A stretch of DNA of 64,000 nucleotides from Neisseria yangbaofengii (GCF_014898075.1 NZ_CP062976.1:992001-1056000); one strand, 5' to 3'. Shown: positions 1 through 9,111, counted from the stretch's first letter. Notes: generated by a model not told the origin, from the letters alone. A program made the numbers and translations.

Positions 1-638
1 TGCCCATCGGGTGTGGCAACCAAGGATTGACGGCCTTTTAATACGGTGACAGCATTGAATGTTTGGCTGATGGCTTTTGCCGATTTCATGCGGTTGGCCT
101 GAATGTCGGCGGTGGTGGTTTGCAACAATCGCGCTGCTTCGGACGGGTGTGGCGTGAGCACTAAGTTGCCGTGTTGTTTGGCCAATTTGCGGTCGGTTTG
201 CGAGCGGGCGAGTAAGGTGAGCGCATCGGCATCGAGTAACAAAGGCTGATTTTGGGTGTGTTGCAATACCCATGTGATGATGTGCCGCGCATCTTCCTGT
301 AGGCCTAAGCCGCAGCCGACCGCCCATGCGCCGATGTCTTTACGTCGGCAAAGCTGTTCTGCTGTGGCCAGCATGATTTCAGGCCGTTCAGAGATCACGG
401 CAAAGGGCAAACCGGCTTGGTTAAATCCTGTCCAGACCTTGCCGCAACCTTGATAAATCGCTGCCGTGGCTGCCAATATTACTGCGCCGCTCATTCCCGC
501 AGCGCCGCCGATAACGGCCAGTGTGCCGTAAGTGCCTTTGTGTGATTCGGCCACGCGCGGGCGGAATACATTGGGAAATTGGGCGGCCGTCTGAAAAATA
601 TGTTCCGGGTTAAGAATTTGATAAGGTGGATAAATCAT
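1..638 (-). CDS. nnrD: ADP-dependent NAD(P)H-hydrate dehydratase, partial (C-terminus beyond window)
   Basis: This is a nicotinamide-nucleotide repair enzyme of the YjeF C-terminal / ribokinase-like family. It dehydrates damaged NAD(P)H hydrate using ADP. The reverse strand reads about 212 open codons from the ATG at 638, starting MIYPPYQILNPEHIF. Family landmarks are HKGTYGTLAVIGGAAGMSGA near residues 34-53, LLLDADALTLL near 133 and LTPHPSEAARLL near 160. The catalytic GxGD-type motif would lie beyond base 1. A DUS core is embedded near the start, read as FQTAA. No strong ribosome-binding site is visible, so the start is less certain than the family. It is divergent from the cytochrome b gene at 714. 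Confidence 0.88.
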   Translation of the reverse strand, partial: MIYPPYQILNPEHIFQTAAQFPNVFRPRVAESHKGTYGTLAVIGGAAGMSGAVILAATAAIYQGCGKVWTGFNQAGLPFAVISERPEIMLATAEQLCRRKDIGAWAVGCGLGLQEDARHIITWVLQHTQNQPLLLDADALTLLARSQTDRKLAKQHGNLVLTPHPSEAARLLQTTTADIQANRMKSAKAISQTFNAVTVLKGRQSLVATPDG

Positions 639-713
639 GATGATACTGCCGGTGAATTTGGTTAAAATAGGGCAAACACAAACTTTTTCCATCTTATAAG
701 AAAGAACACGACA

Positions 714-1373
714 ATGAAACAGAAAATCAAAGTTTGGGATTTGCCTACGCGTATTTTTCACTGGACATTGGTGTCGGCGGTTGCCTTTATGTGGTACAGC
801 GGGCAAACCGGCGGTAACTTATTGGCTTGGCATTTGCGCTGCGGCCTGTTGATTTTGGCTTTGGTAGTGTTTCGCGTGTGTTGGGGTTTGTGGGGCAGCG
901 ATACGGCCAAGTTCCGCCAATTTGTGCGCGGGCCGAAGCAGATTATTCGCTACCTCAAAGGCGAAATCACTGAAAACGAGCAGCCCGGCCACAATCCATT
1001 GGGCGCATTGATGGTGTTGGCTTTGTTGGGCGCAGTGTTGGTGCAGGTAACCACCGGTTTGTTTTCGCCGGATGACAACACTTTTATTTACAACGGCTAT
1101 TTAAACAGCTTGGTGAGCAGCGATACCGCTGCGGTCATGCGCAAAATCCACTTTGGCTTTTTCAATCTGCTGCTGATTTTGGCGGCTGTGCACATCATCA
1201 CTATTTTGGCGTATAAGATTTTGAAAAAACACAATTTGATTACGCCGATGATTACCGGCCGCAAAGAATTGGAAGGCAGGCTGCCGTTGCTGAAATTCGC
1301 CGGCTCCGGCAAATTTATTTCGGCTTTGGCGGTGGCGGTGATTGTGGTGGCAATTGTGGCGAATATCGGTTAA
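714..1373 (+). CDS. cytochrome b561 / b6-type integral membrane protein
   Basis: A 219-aa membrane protein of the cytochrome b/b6 domain family (Ni/Fe-hydrogenase b-type cytochrome and cytochrome b561-like), expected to carry b-type haem and pass electrons in the inner membrane. It has about four to five hydrophobic helices. Candidate haem-ligand histidines are in RIFHWTL, LAWHLRCG, MRKIHFGF and AAVHIITI. The ATG follows a weak AAAGAA ribosome site. No dehydrogenase or hydrogenase partner is adjacent, so its electron donor is unknown. A DUS hairpin closes the gene. The family call is firm; the physiological role is not. Confidence 0.82.
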   Translation: MKQKIKVWDLPTRIFHWTLVSAVAFMWYSGQTGGNLLAWHLRCGLLILALVVFRVCWGLWGSDTAKFRQFVRGPKQIIRYLKGEITENEQPGHNPLGALMVLALLGAVLVQVTTGLFSPDDNTFIYNGYLNSLVSSDTAAVMRKIHFGFFNLLLILAAVHIITILAYKILKKHNLITPMITGRKELEGRLPLLKFAGSGKFISALAVAVIVVAIVANIG

Positions 1374-1393
1374 GTGAATGTTTGCCTAAGTTC

Positions 1394-1430
1394 AAGGCCG
1401 TCTGAAAGATTTTGTTTCAGACGGCCTTTT
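1394..1430. terminator. DUS-pair hairpin terminator between convergent genes
   Basis: AAGGCCGTCTGAAA and its reverse complement lie 7 bases apart and are followed by T-rich sequence. It serves the cytochrome b gene and, on the other strand, tadA. Confidence 0.85.
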
Positions 1431-1432
1431 GT

Positions 1433-2152
1433 TCAACTGCGTCTTTTTTGAAAAAAATCCTGCAATGCATTGCGGCATTCATCGGCCAATACGCCGCCCA
1501 AAACGGCGGTGTGTTTGTTTAAGAAACTATTCTCAAACAAATTCAACACGCTGCCCGCCGCGCCGGTTTTCGGTTCGGCAGCGCCGAAAACCACCCGTTT
1601 CACCCGTGCTTGAATCAGGGCGGAAGCGCACATGGCGCAGGGTTCGAGCGTGACGTAGACATCGCAGCCGTCGAGGCGGTAATTGCCCAATGCCGCTCCT
1701 GCTTGCGCCAGCGCACGGATTTCAGCGTGGTGGCTGATGTTGTGGTCGTGCACGCAAGTGTTGTGGGCGGCGGCGATGATTTGGCCATTTTCTACCACCA
1801 CCGCACCGACGGGAATTTCGCCCATTTGGGCAGACTGTCCGGCTTGTTGTAAAGCTGCCTGCATAAAGTTTCTCATTTCGGACGGCGCGGGGAACACGGT
1901 CACGGGCGGGTGCTGCTTGATTTGTTCGCTTAATGCGGCTTTTTGCGTATCGCTTAAATCGGTAGCGGCAACGCCCAGCAGCAGGGCTTCGAGTTGCCAT
2001 AAGGTGCTCCGGGTGATGGTGTAGCCGGCGGCCTTGAGCAGTAAAAACGTTTTGGACGAACCGGTTGCACGCAAATCTGCCATGGTCGTGATGCCCAAGC
2101 GATTGAGCGCAGCTAAGGTTTTCGGGGCGATGGGCGGGGTGCTTAATTTCAT
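1433..2152 (-). CDS. tadA: tRNA adenosine(34) deaminase with N-terminal TfoX-like domain
   Basis: TadA converts A34 to inosine in tRNA-Arg(ACG). The deaminase domain covers roughly residues 90-235 and has the zinc/catalytic motif HAE (H142, E144) and PCAMC (C172, C175). The first ~75 residues resemble the TfoX C-terminal helical domain (TLAALNRLGITTMADLRATG), an extension not found in E. coli TadA. The start is the ATG at 2152: the miaA stop TGA is separated from it by one A. A TTG seven codons upstream would also be in frame but lies inside miaA. The predicted length is 239 aa. It is probably translated by coupling to miaA, because the junction has no free ribosome site. Confidence 0.9.
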   Translation of the reverse strand: MKLSTPPIAPKTLAALNRLGITTMADLRATGSSKTFLLLKAAGYTITRSTLWQLEALLLGVAATDLSDTQKAALSEQIKQHPPVTVFPAPSEMRNFMQAALQQAGQSAQMGEIPVGAVVVENGQIIAAAHNTCVHDHNISHHAEIRALAQAGAALGNYRLDGCDVYVTLEPCAMCASALIQARVKRVVFGAAEPKTGAAGSVLNLFENSFLNKHTAVLGGVLADECRNALQDFFQKRRS

Positions 2153-2153
2153 T

Positions 2154-3104
2154 TCAGACGGCCTGTCGGTCAAAATGATGACGCACCAAATTCAAGGCCG
2201 TCTGAACATAATCGTCTTCACCATAAGGATCAAGCGCGTGGGCGAATGGGATTTTGCGCAGCCAAGTAAGCTGGCGCTTGGCCAGTTGCCTTGTGGCGAT
2301 GATGCCTTTTTCGATAAAGGTATCGTAATCGGTCAAGCCGTCGAGATAATCCCATGCTTGGCGGTAGCCGACACAGCGCATGGCGGTGGAATCGGGCATC
2401 AGTTCAGGGTAGCGGTTTTTGAGTATTTGCATTTCGTCTAAAAACCCCCTCGCCAACATCTGCTCGAAGCGTTTGCCGATTTGCGCGTGCAATAAGGCGC
2501 GGTTTTCGGGAATCAGCGCGATGGCGTACAAATCCAGCGGCGGCGTGCGGGCTGATTGTTCAGTAAAATGTCGGCTCAAGGGTTTGCCGGTAAGCATAAA
2601 CACTTCCAAAGCGCGTTCGATGCGTTGGCTGTCGTTGGCTTTCAGACGGCCTGCGGTTTCGGGATCGATTTCCTGCAAATGCCGGTACAGATGCGCCAAA
2701 CCGTGCGTAGCTTTATCGGCTTGGAGCTGAGTGCGGACGGCGGCATCGGCTTCGGGTAAATCGTTCAAACCTTCGGTCAGTGCGTGGAAATACATCATGG
2801 TGCCGCCGACAATCAAGGGCAGCTTGCCGCGCGCATGAATCTCGTTGACCAAGCGCACACAATCAGCGACAAATTCCGCCGCGCTGTAACTTTCCAGCGG
2901 CGAAATGATGTCAATCAAATGATGCGGCACGGCGGCGCGTTCTTCGGCGGTGGGCTTGGCGGTGCCGATGTCCATGTCACGGTACACCAGCGCCGAATCC
3001 AAGCTGATGATTTCCACCGGAAGGCTTTCGGCGATTTTGAGTGAGAGGTCGGTTTTGCCGCCGGCAGTCGGGCCGAGAATGGCAAAAGCTTTGGGCGTGT
3101 TCAT
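2154..3104 (-). CDS. miaA: tRNA dimethylallyltransferase
   Basis: MiaA transfers a dimethylallyl group to N6 of A37 in tRNAs that read UNN codons. The P-loop GPTAGGKT is near residues 11-18, followed by the substrate motif EIISLDSALVYRDMDIGTAKP and VGGTMMYF. The C-terminus RHHFDRQAV-stop is encoded inside a DUS: the TGA is part of GCCGTCTGAA. I chose the ATG at 3104, giving 316 aa; a TTG four codons upstream is in frame but has no better ribosome site. It lies directly upstream of tadA, forming a two-gene tRNA-modification operon. Confidence 0.93.
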   Translation of the reverse strand: MNTPKAFAILGPTAGGKTDLSLKIAESLPVEIISLDSALVYRDMDIGTAKPTAEERAAVPHHLIDIISPLESYSAAEFVADCVRLVNEIHARGKLPLIVGGTMMYFHALTEGLNDLPEADAAVRTQLQADKATHGLAHLYRHLQEIDPETAGRLKANDSQRIERALEVFMLTGKPLSRHFTEQSARTPPLDLYAIALIPENRALLHAQIGKRFEQMLARGFLDEMQILKNRYPELMPDSTAMRCVGYRQAWDYLDGLTDYDTFIEKGIIATRQLAKRQLTWLRKIPFAHALDPYGEDDYVQTALNLVRHHFDRQAV

Positions 3105-3144
3105 AAAACGATTCAAATAATAAGGAACGGTAAATTATAACAAA

Positions 3145-3181
3145 AAGGCCGTCTGAACGTTTTGAAGTTTCAGACGGCCTT
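3145..3181. terminator. DUS-pair hairpin terminator after aroA
   Basis: AAGGCCGTCTGAA at 3145-3157 is inverted at 3169-3181, between the aroA stop and the miaA start. Confidence 0.8.
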
Positions 3182-3194
3182 GGAATATTGAATC

Positions 3195-4493
3195 TTACAA
3201 CGCCTCGGTAATCTCACCGAACACGTCAAAATAAGCCGGGAAGGTTTTATGCGTACATTTCGGGTCGTTGATGATGACCGGCACGCCCAGCAGCGACACC
3301 AGCGAGAAACACATGGCGATGCGGTGGTCGTCGTAGGTATCGATAGCGGCATCGGCATTTAATTGCGCCGGCGGCGTGATGTGGATGGCTTCGGCTTCCT
3401 CCGTCACTTTTGCGCCGAGTTTGCGCAATTCGTTGGCCATCGCGGCGATGCGGTCGGTTTCTTTGACGCGCCATGAGCCGATGTTGCGCAGGGTGCAAGG
3501 TTTGCCGCTGGCTAAGGCGATTACGGCCAAGGTCATGGCCGCATCGGGGATATGGTTGGCATCCAAATCAAAGGCTTCGACCGCTTGATTTTCCGCGCGC
3601 GAGATTTCGATAAAATTATCGCCCCACACTACATCGGCGCCGATTTTTTCCAGTTCGCGCGCAAAAGCCACGTCGCCCTGAATGCTGTTCAAACCAATGC
3701 CGGTGACGCGAATCGGTGTGCCCGAAATCAAGCCTGCGCCTAGGAAATAAGATGCGCTTGAGGCATCCCCTTCAACGTGCAGCACGTCCGGAGCACGGTA
3801 GCGGGCATTGGCGGGAATTTTGAACGAGCGGTAATCGTTGTGTTCAACGCGGATACCGAATTGCGCCATCAGTTTTAAGGTGATGTCGATGTAGGGCTTG
3901 GAAATCAGTTCTCCGACCATGTGGATTTCAAACGCTTCGCCGGTAAGCGGCAGCGCCATCAACAGGGCGGTCAAAAATTGGCTGGATACGTTGCCTTTAA
4001 TCGGAATCGCGCGTGTGCCGTTGTCGCTGAAGGCGTTGATTTGCAGCGGCGGATAATGCTCGTTGCTCAGATATTGAATGTCGGCACCGGCAATGCGCAG
4101 TGCATCAACCAAATCGCCAATCGGGCGTTCGTGCATACGCGGCACGCCGTGTAAATGATAATTGCCGCCCGATACGGCCAAAGCTGCGGTCAAAGGGCGA
4201 AATGCGGTGCCGGCGTTGCCCAAAAACAAATCGGCTTCAAGGTTGGGGAATGTGCCGCCCGTGCCGTGTACTTTCAGACGGCCTGCTTCCAAGAATTCAA
4301 TTTTCACGCCCAGTTTATCTAAGGCTTCGAGCATACGGTCGGTATCGTCGGACTTGAGCAGTGAGCGGATTTCGCAAACGTTGTCAGACAATGCGGCCAA
4401 CAGTAAAGTACGGTTGCTGATGCTTTTTGAGCCGGGCAGAGCAACGGTGGATGGTTTGAGGCGGGAGGCGGGTAAGCGGATGGATTCGGTCAT
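3195..4493 (-). CDS. aroA: 3-phosphoshikimate 1-carboxyvinyltransferase (EPSP synthase)
   Basis: AroA joins phosphoenolpyruvate to shikimate-3-phosphate in the sixth step of chorismate synthesis. The protein has 432 aa, the usual length. Visible motifs are [13 protein letters not shown] near residues 19-31 (K23 and R28 bind phosphate), [13 protein letters not shown] near 90-102, and the catalytic region [11 protein letters not shown] followed by [14 protein letters not shown]. This is the glyphosate-sensitive class I type, judged by NAGTAxRP. A DUS core is embedded in the coding sequence near 4272. It is a single gene ended by a DUS hairpin. Confidence 0.96.
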   Translation of the reverse strand: MTESIRLPASRLKPSTVALPGSKSISNRTLLLAALSDNVCEIRSLLKSDDTDRMLEALDKLGVKIEFLEAGRLKVHGTGGTFPNLEADLFLGNAGTAFRPLTAALAVSGGNYHLHGVPRMHERPIGDLVDALRIAGADIQYLSNEHYPPLQINAFSDNGTRAIPIKGNVSSQFLTALLMALPLTGEAFEIHMVGELISKPYIDITLKLMAQFGIRVEHNDYRSFKIPANARYRAPDVLHVEGDASSASYFLGAGLISGTPIRVTGIGLNSIQGDVAFARELEKIGADVVWGDNFIEISRAENQAVEAFDLDANHIPDAAMTLAVIALASGKPCTLRNIGSWRVKETDRIAAMANELRKLGAKVTEEAEAIHITPPAQLNADAAIDTYDDHRIAMCFSLVSLLGVPVIINDPKCTHKTFPAYFDVFGEITEAL

Positions 4494-4734
4494 GATGTTG
4501 GGAATGAACAGAGTAGGCTAACAGAATAAACGCATTATACACAGTTCGCCTTGATTACGGATAAGCAGTATTCAAGCCTGATGTTGATTTTCGCTATTTT
4601 AACGAAGATATAGTGAATCCACTATAAATGAATTTTCATACGGACTTGTGTTGGAAAATAGATAAATCGCGCATAAAAATGGCGCAACTTAGATAAATAA
4701 AAATATAAATGATTGAATATGGACAGGTTGAAAA
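4494..4734. other. AT-rich intergenic region with one solo Correia palindrome
   Basis: No ORF is supported here. It holds the upstream region of aroA and an 18-bp palindrome (4609-4626, listed separately). Confidence 0.6.
4609..4626. repeat. 18-bp solo Correia-end palindrome
   Basis: TATAGTGAATCCACTATA is a near-perfect palindrome. It equals two outer ends of the 106-bp Correia-like elements at 7449 and 55929 joined back to back, with no interior. Confidence 0.65.
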
Positions 4735-4770
4735 AAGGCCGTCTGAAAGATATTGCTTTCAGACGGCCTA
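4735..4770. terminator. DUS-pair hairpin terminator of the aminotransferase gene
   Basis: AGGCCGTCTGAAAG and its inverted copy CTTTCAGACGGCCT lie just downstream of the minus-strand gene ending at 4802. Confidence 0.8.
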
Positions 4771-4771
4771 T

Positions 4772-4789
4772 CATAGCGAATCCGCTATA
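4772..4789. repeat. 18-bp solo Correia-end palindrome (variant)
   Basis: CATAGCGAATCCGCTATA has one mismatch at the outer base and G:C in place of the usual T:A at the second step. It matches the copy at 58368 on the other strand and sits against the DUS hairpin. Confidence 0.5.
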
Positions 4790-4801
4790 TTTATATTGCG
4801 T

Positions 4802-5932
4802 TTAGCTCACTTTGGCCAAGGCATCGGCGAACGAAGCAACCGTGCGGTCGACGTTTTGCAGTTTATCCAAGCCGAATAAGCCTAAGCGGAAGGTTTGGAA
4901 ATCACTGCGCTCACCCACTTGCAGCGGTACGCCCGATGCGATTTGCAAGCCTTGTGCGATAAAGGCTTTGCCGTTTTGGATGTCGGGATTGTCAGTGTAG
5001 GCCACCACGACGCCCGGCGCTTCGAAGCCTTCGGCGGCTACGCTCGGGTAGCCGCGTTCGGCCAACAAGCGGCGGATTTTGTGACCCAACTCGGTTTGTC
5101 GGTCGCGCAGGGTTTCAAAACCGATGGTTTCGGCTTCGCGGATAACTTCGCTTAAGCGGAACAAACCGTCGGTTGGCATGGTAGCGTGATAAGCGTGGCC
5201 GCCGTTTTCAAAGGCTTCCATGATTTGCAGCCATTTTTTCAAATCCACGGCAAAGCTGTCGGACCGGGTTTCTTGCGCTTTTTGGTAAGCGGCTTCGTTC
5301 AACATTACCAAACCGGCGCAAGGCGAACCGCTCCAGCCTTTTTGCGGCGCGGAAATCAATACGTCGATGCCCAGTTTTTCCATATCCAGCCAAATGCAGC
5401 CCGATGCAATGCAATCAATCACCAGCAAGCCGCCGATTTCGTGTGTGGCTTCGGCCAAGCGGGCAATGTAGTCGTCAGGCAGGATAATGCCGGAGGCGGT
5501 TTCAACATGCGGCGCAAACACCACGGCCGGACGGTATTCGGCGATTTCGGCGCATACTTCATCAACGGGCGCAGGCGCAAAAGGTGCTTGGTATTCATCG
5601 GCTTGGCGGGCGGTCAAGACTTTGGTGTCGCCGGTAATGCGGCCTTGCTCGATGATTTGCGTCCAACGGTAGCTGAAAAAACCGTTGCGCACAATCAGGC
5701 ATTTTTGATCGCGGGCAAACTGGCGTGCCACGGCTTCCATGCCGGTGGTGCCGCTGCCGGGAATCACGGCAACATGCCGGGCGTGATAAACAGATTTTAA
5801 GGTGGCGGAAATATAGCGTAAGGCCGTCTGAAATTTTTGCGACATGTGGTTTAGGGCGCGGTCGGTGTAAACCACGGAATATTCCAGCAGGCCGTCTGAA
5901 TCGGTTTCGGGGCGGGGCAATGGGGCAGGCAT
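4802..5932 (-). CDS. class V aminotransferase (alanine-glyoxylate / serine-pyruvate type)
   Basis: A 376-aa fold-type I PLP enzyme of the class V family. The phosphate-binding loop is GSGTTGMEA (59-67), the pyridine-nitrogen Asp is D173 in LLVIDCIASG, and the Schiff-base lysine is K198 in ISAPQKGWSGSPCAG. The best functional guess from family resemblance is transamination between alanine or serine and glyoxylate or pyruvate; substrate choice cannot be read here. The ATG at 5932 follows AAGGAGAAAC, a strong ribosome site. A DUS is embedded at about 5822. No pathway partner is adjacent: the LysR gene upstream is 430 bases away. Confidence 0.85.
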   Translation of the reverse strand: MPAPLPRPETDSDGLLEYSVVYTDRALNHMSQKFQTALRYISATLKSVYHARHVAVIPGSGTTGMEAVARQFARDQKCLIVRNGFFSYRWTQIIEQGRITGDTKVLTARQADEYQAPFAPAPVDEVCAEIAEYRPAVVFAPHVETASGIILPDDYIARLAEATHEIGGLLVIDCIASGCIWLDMEKLGIDVLISAPQKGWSGSPCAGLVMLNEAAYQKAQETRSDSFAVDLKKWLQIMEAFENGGHAYHATMPTDGLFRLSEVIREAETIGFETLRDRQTELGHKIRRLLAERGYPSVAAEGFEAPGVVVAYTDNPDIQNGKAFIAQGLQIASGVPLQVGERSDFQTFRLGLFGLDKLQNVDRTVASFADALAKVS

Positions 5933-6026
5933 AGCGTTTCTCCTTGCGTTGTAGTCGGATGTTGTGCGGAAATCATATCATTTAAAAAAGGTAAATAAAA
6001 GGTGACTTTGTGGCCTAAATTAAGTC

Positions 6027-6060
6027 AGGCCGTCTGAATTTGATTTTCAGACGGCCTTTA
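6027..6060. terminator. DUS-pair hairpin
   Basis: AGGCCGTCTGAA at 6027 is inverted at 6046-6057. It lies upstream of the aminotransferase gene, in the space behind the LysR gene. Confidence 0.6.
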
Positions 6061-6333
6061 AAAAATAACAAAGAGGAATGTAAAGAATTTTGATTGGTTT
6101 TGAATATTTTAACTTATTGGGATATATATTTTTTTTAATAAATTATCAGTAAAAATGATGGAAATTATCAAAAAAGAAAATTAGCCAAACCGCATGCTTG
6201 CGTTTTTAATGGCATCAATGACAAGTACTTGCCGATAGTCAGGCGAGGTTTCGGGTTAACAATTTGCGTGTATCGCAAACTTAAGCGGTATGGCTTGAAG
6301 ACGGCCATACCGTTCTTTTTCTGTTTTTGAAAT
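6061..6333. other. intergenic region without a supported gene
   Basis: AT-rich in its first 120 bases, then mixed composition. No ORF, tRNA-like fold or repeat was recognised. Confidence 0.55.
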
Positions 6334-6365
6334 GGGCCGTCCGAATTATTCAGACGGCCTCTTTT
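6334..6365 (-). terminator. DUS-like hairpin terminator of the LysR gene
   Basis: GGCCGTCCGAA (one variant base) is paired with TTCAGACGGCC and overlaps the LysR stop codon region. Confidence 0.75.
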
Positions 6366-7251
6366 AATTCGGCTTAATCTGCCAAATTTCTTTTACGCTT
6401 TGCTTCAAAAGCTGCAAATCGGGATTGTCTTCGTATTCGCCGGCGTAAATAAAATGCATCGGCATGGTTTGCCGGTATTCTTCCAATACCGACAGCGGGC
6501 GGCCGTCACGGATGGCGGCATCGGCCTTGTTGCTCGGTACCATTGCCACGCCTATGCCGTTAATCACCAAATCCAAAATGGCTTGCGGGTAATCGCACAA
6601 GATTTGCCGCTTGGGGGATAAGCGGTTGGCGCGCCAGAATTGTTGCAGATGCTTGCTGCTGCCGGATACGCCCGACATTTCGATCCAGGTGTAGTTTTCC
6701 AGGCTTTTCGGATTGGCGCGGATGGCGGCTTCTTCGCCTTGCGGGCAAATCAGCGAGTAAGACAGATTTTGCAGAAACAGGCTGCAAATGCCGCGTTGGT
6801 TGATGTTGCCCAAGAAAAAACCGCCGTGTAGCGTTTTATTTTGAATGCGCGAGAGAATCTCGCCGCTCATGCCGTATTGAATATGCAGGCGGGTATTGGG
6901 GGCGTTTTGGTTGATGAGGGCGGTCAGGTTGGCGAGCTTGGTGGAATCAATCGGGTGGATAATGCCCAATTGGGTTTCTTCGGTGAAATCTTGCGCCAGT
7001 GTTTTGGCGAATTGTTCGAGCTTGTGTTTGTGTTGCAGCAAGGCTTCGGCTTCGGGTAGGAATACTTCGCCCGCGCGGGTAAGCGTCATGCCGTTGCTGG
7101 TGCGGTTGAAAAGCGGGGTGCCCAAGTCGTTTTCAATGGCTTTGATTTGGGCGGAAACGGCAGGTTGTGAGAGAAGAAGACGTTCGGCCGCTTGGGTCAG
7201 GTTGCCTTGATGCGCGACGGTCACAAAGGATTTTAATTGGTTGATGTCCAT
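6364..7251 (-). CDS. LysR-family transcriptional regulator
   Basis: A 295-aa LysR-type regulator. The winged HTH occupies residues 1-60 (MDINQLKSFVTVAHQGNLTQAAERL, then SQPAVSAQIKAIENDLGTPLF), followed by a periplasmic-binding-like effector domain from about 85 to 290. The start at 7251 is chosen because the conserved LysR N-terminus begins there, after CCGGAAAA. The longer reading frame to 7359 adds a non-conserved stretch. The target and ligand are not evident: no divergently transcribed gene lies close, only a Correia element and a short orphan ORF upstream. Confidence 0.9.
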   Translation of the reverse strand: MDINQLKSFVTVAHQGNLTQAAERLLLSQPAVSAQIKAIENDLGTPLFNRTSNGMTLTRAGEVFLPEAEALLQHKHKLEQFAKTLAQDFTEETQLGIIHPIDSTKLANLTALINQNAPNTRLHIQYGMSGEILSRIQNKTLHGGFFLGNINQRGICSLFLQNLSYSLICPQGEEAAIRANPKSLENYTWIEMSGVSGSSKHLQQFWRANRLSPKRQILCDYPQAILDLVINGIGVAMVPSNKADAAIRDGRPLSVLEEYRQTMPMHFIYAGEYEDNPDLQLLKQSVKEIWQIKPN

Positions 7252-7448
7252 TTTTCCGGTTTTGTTTTGTTTTCTTATTAATCGGTTTTTAACATAATTT
7301 TGCCTTTTCTGAAAGTCAAAACAGGCTATTAAACCAATGCGTTCAGTAAACATTATCAATAAATCGGATAGCAGCTATCAGAAAATAAGATTTGTTTCCT
7401 TGTTCAGACGGCCTTTTAACAGGCGGCGGTTTGCTGTTGGAGGAGAAT

Positions 7449-7554
7449 TATAGTGAATCCACTTTAAAATAGTACGGCGTTGGTTCGCCCAGCCGTATTA
7501 TCTATACTGTTTTCGGCTGGCCGCCTTGTCCTATTTTAAAGTGAATCCACTATA
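7449..7554 (-). repeat. Correia-type repeat element (short form, 106 bp)
   Basis: The ends are inverted repeats of about 24 bp, TATAGTGAATCCACTTTAAA and, at the far end on the other strand, TATAGTGGATTCACTTTAAA. The interior (GTACGGCGTTGGTTCGCCC... CCTTGTCC) matches the internally deleted class of neisserial Correia elements. It is nearly identical to the copy at 55929 in the opposite orientation. It overlaps the 3' end of a short minus-strand ORF and replaces that ORF's last codons. Confidence 0.85.
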
Positions 7555-7823
7555 AATACGCAGGCGGCATATTGGCGTTGGCTTGATGAATCAATCGGGC
7601 CGGCGGCATCAGCGATGCGGTTGAAGGCAGTGCAGTCGGCCGGTTCGCCGGACAATGCTCCTTCGCGCGCGTCTTCAAACGGTGTGGCTTTATTGTCGAT
7701 TTCGCCGATGTCGCGAAGCAGCATTTTTACGGCACGGTTAATATCAACTTCGGGCAGGGCGAAACGCTGCATGGTCAAATAAAGCGATTTGCCAACTGTG
7801 GCGTGGTATCTCCGATAGAGCAA
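7536..7823 (-). pseudogene. orphan ORF remnant truncated by a Correia element
   Basis: A 95-codon open frame, family not recognised. It contains LPEVDINRAVKMLLRDIGE and EGALSGEPADCTAFNRIADA, which look like real protein rather than a shadow frame. The last seven codons (VFIVDSL) lie inside the Correia element, so the native C-terminus has been lost. The 5' end runs into the DUS hairpin with only a TTG start and no ribosome site. It is probably a fragment broken at both ends; it could instead be a small gene whose stop is supplied by the repeat. Confidence 0.45.
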
Positions 7824-7855
7824 GGCCGTCTGAAAATGCTTTCAGACGGCCTTTA
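7822..7855. terminator. DUS-pair hairpin terminator of purM
   Basis: AAGGCCGTCTGAA at 7822-7834 is inverted at 7841-7853, just past the purM stop on the minus strand. Confidence 0.82.
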
Positions 7856-7866
7856 ATTGGCTTTAG

Positions 7867-8901
7867 TTAAGCGACTTGGGTTTGGTGTTCGTCGCCGTTG
7901 CGCCCGCGGATTCCGCCCAGGCGGTAAACGGTTTCACCTTGTTCGCGCAAGAATGCGGCCACTGCTTCGGCGTCTTCTTTGGCGACAATCACGACCATGC
8001 CGATGCCGCAGTTGAAGGTGCGGTACATCTCCTGCGTTTCAACGTTGCCTGCCTGTTGCAGCCATTGGAAGAGTTTCGGCAATGTCCATGAAGCGGCATC
8101 GATTTGGGCGACGGTGTTTTGCGGCAAAACGCGCGGTACGTTTTCGGTAATGCCGCCGCCGGTGATGTGCGCCATGCCTTTGATGGTGAATTGTTGCAAG
8201 GCGGCTAAAATCGGTTTCACATACAGACGGGTCGGGGCGATGATGGCTTCGCGCAGGGTTCTGCCGTTGTCGAATTCGGCATCTAAATCGGGATTGTCGC
8301 GCTCGATGATTTTGCGGATCAGGGAATAGCCGTTGGAATGTGCGCCGTTGGAAGCCAAGCCCAACACGACATCGCCTTCGGCAATGCTGCGGCCGTTAAT
8401 CACACGGTCTTTTTCAACCACGCCGACGGCAAAACCGGCCAAATCGTATTCGCCTTCGGGATACATGCCCGGCATTTCGGCGGTTTCGCCGCCAATCAGG
8501 GCGCAACCGGATTCTTCGCAACCTTGGGCAATGCCTTTAATCACGTCGGTGGCTCGGGCGACATCGAGTTTGCCGCAGGCGAAATAGTCTAAGAAAAACA
8601 GCGGCTCTGCACCTTGAACGAGAATGTCGTTTACGCTCATCGCTACCAAATCGATACCGACGGTATCGTGTTTGTCCCAATCAAACGCCAGTTTCAGTTT
8701 GGTGCCGACACCGTCGGTGCCGCTGACCAAAACCGGGTTTTGGTATTTTTTGCCGATTTCGACCAATGCGCCGAAACCGCCCAAGTCGCCCAACACTTCA
8801 GGACGCATGGTTCGTTTGGCAAAGGGTTTGATGTTTTCAACCAGTTGGTCGCCTGCATCGATATCGACGCCTGCATCTCGGTAGCTTAATGAAGTGCTCA
8901 T
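7867..8901 (-). CDS. purM: phosphoribosylformylglycinamidine cyclo-ligase (AIR synthetase)
   Basis: PurM closes the imidazole ring in step five of purine synthesis, using ATP to turn FGAM into AIR. The 344-aa length is normal. Motifs are [21 protein letters not shown] at the N-terminus, [15 protein letters not shown] (ATP site), [25 protein letters not shown] and [17 protein letters not shown]. The ATG follows AAGGAATTACCCGC. It is a single gene; the AI-2E permease is divergent. Confidence 0.96.
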   Translation of the reverse strand: MSTSLSYRDAGVDIDAGDQLVENIKPFAKRTMRPEVLGDLGGFGALVEIGKKYQNPVLVSGTDGVGTKLKLAFDWDKHDTVGIDLVAMSVNDILVQGAEPLFFLDYFACGKLDVARATDVIKGIAQGCEESGCALIGGETAEMPGMYPEGEYDLAGFAVGVVEKDRVINGRSIAEGDVVLGLASNGAHSNGYSLIRKIIERDNPDLDAEFDNGRTLREAIIAPTRLYVKPILAALQQFTIKGMAHITGGGITENVPRVLPQNTVAQIDAASWTLPKLFQWLQQAGNVETQEMYRTFNCGIGMVVIVAKEDAEAVAAFLREQGETVYRLGGIRGRNGDEHQTQVA

Positions 8902-9067
8902 GCGGGTAATTCCTTGTGTAAGGTATGGGACGAAATAATTGCGCGCTATTTTACCTTATTTTGCGCAATTTGGCGTGGCTATGTCGGCAAAATTTTGCTG
9001 ATTTTGTAAACAATCGCCAAGCGGCTTTCGTGCGGCGCATTTCTTTATTCTACATTCAGACGGCCTC

Positions 9068-9076
9068 TGTTATACT
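9068..9076 (+). promoter_or_regulatory. extended -10 promoter candidate for the permease
   Basis: TGTTATACT gives an extended -10 (TG-N-TATACT) about 40 bases before the start at 9112, right after a DUS core. No good -35 is seen. Confidence 0.4.
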
Positions 9077-9111
9077 TTAGCCCGTCTGGATGTTTATGAA
9101 CGGTTTAACCC

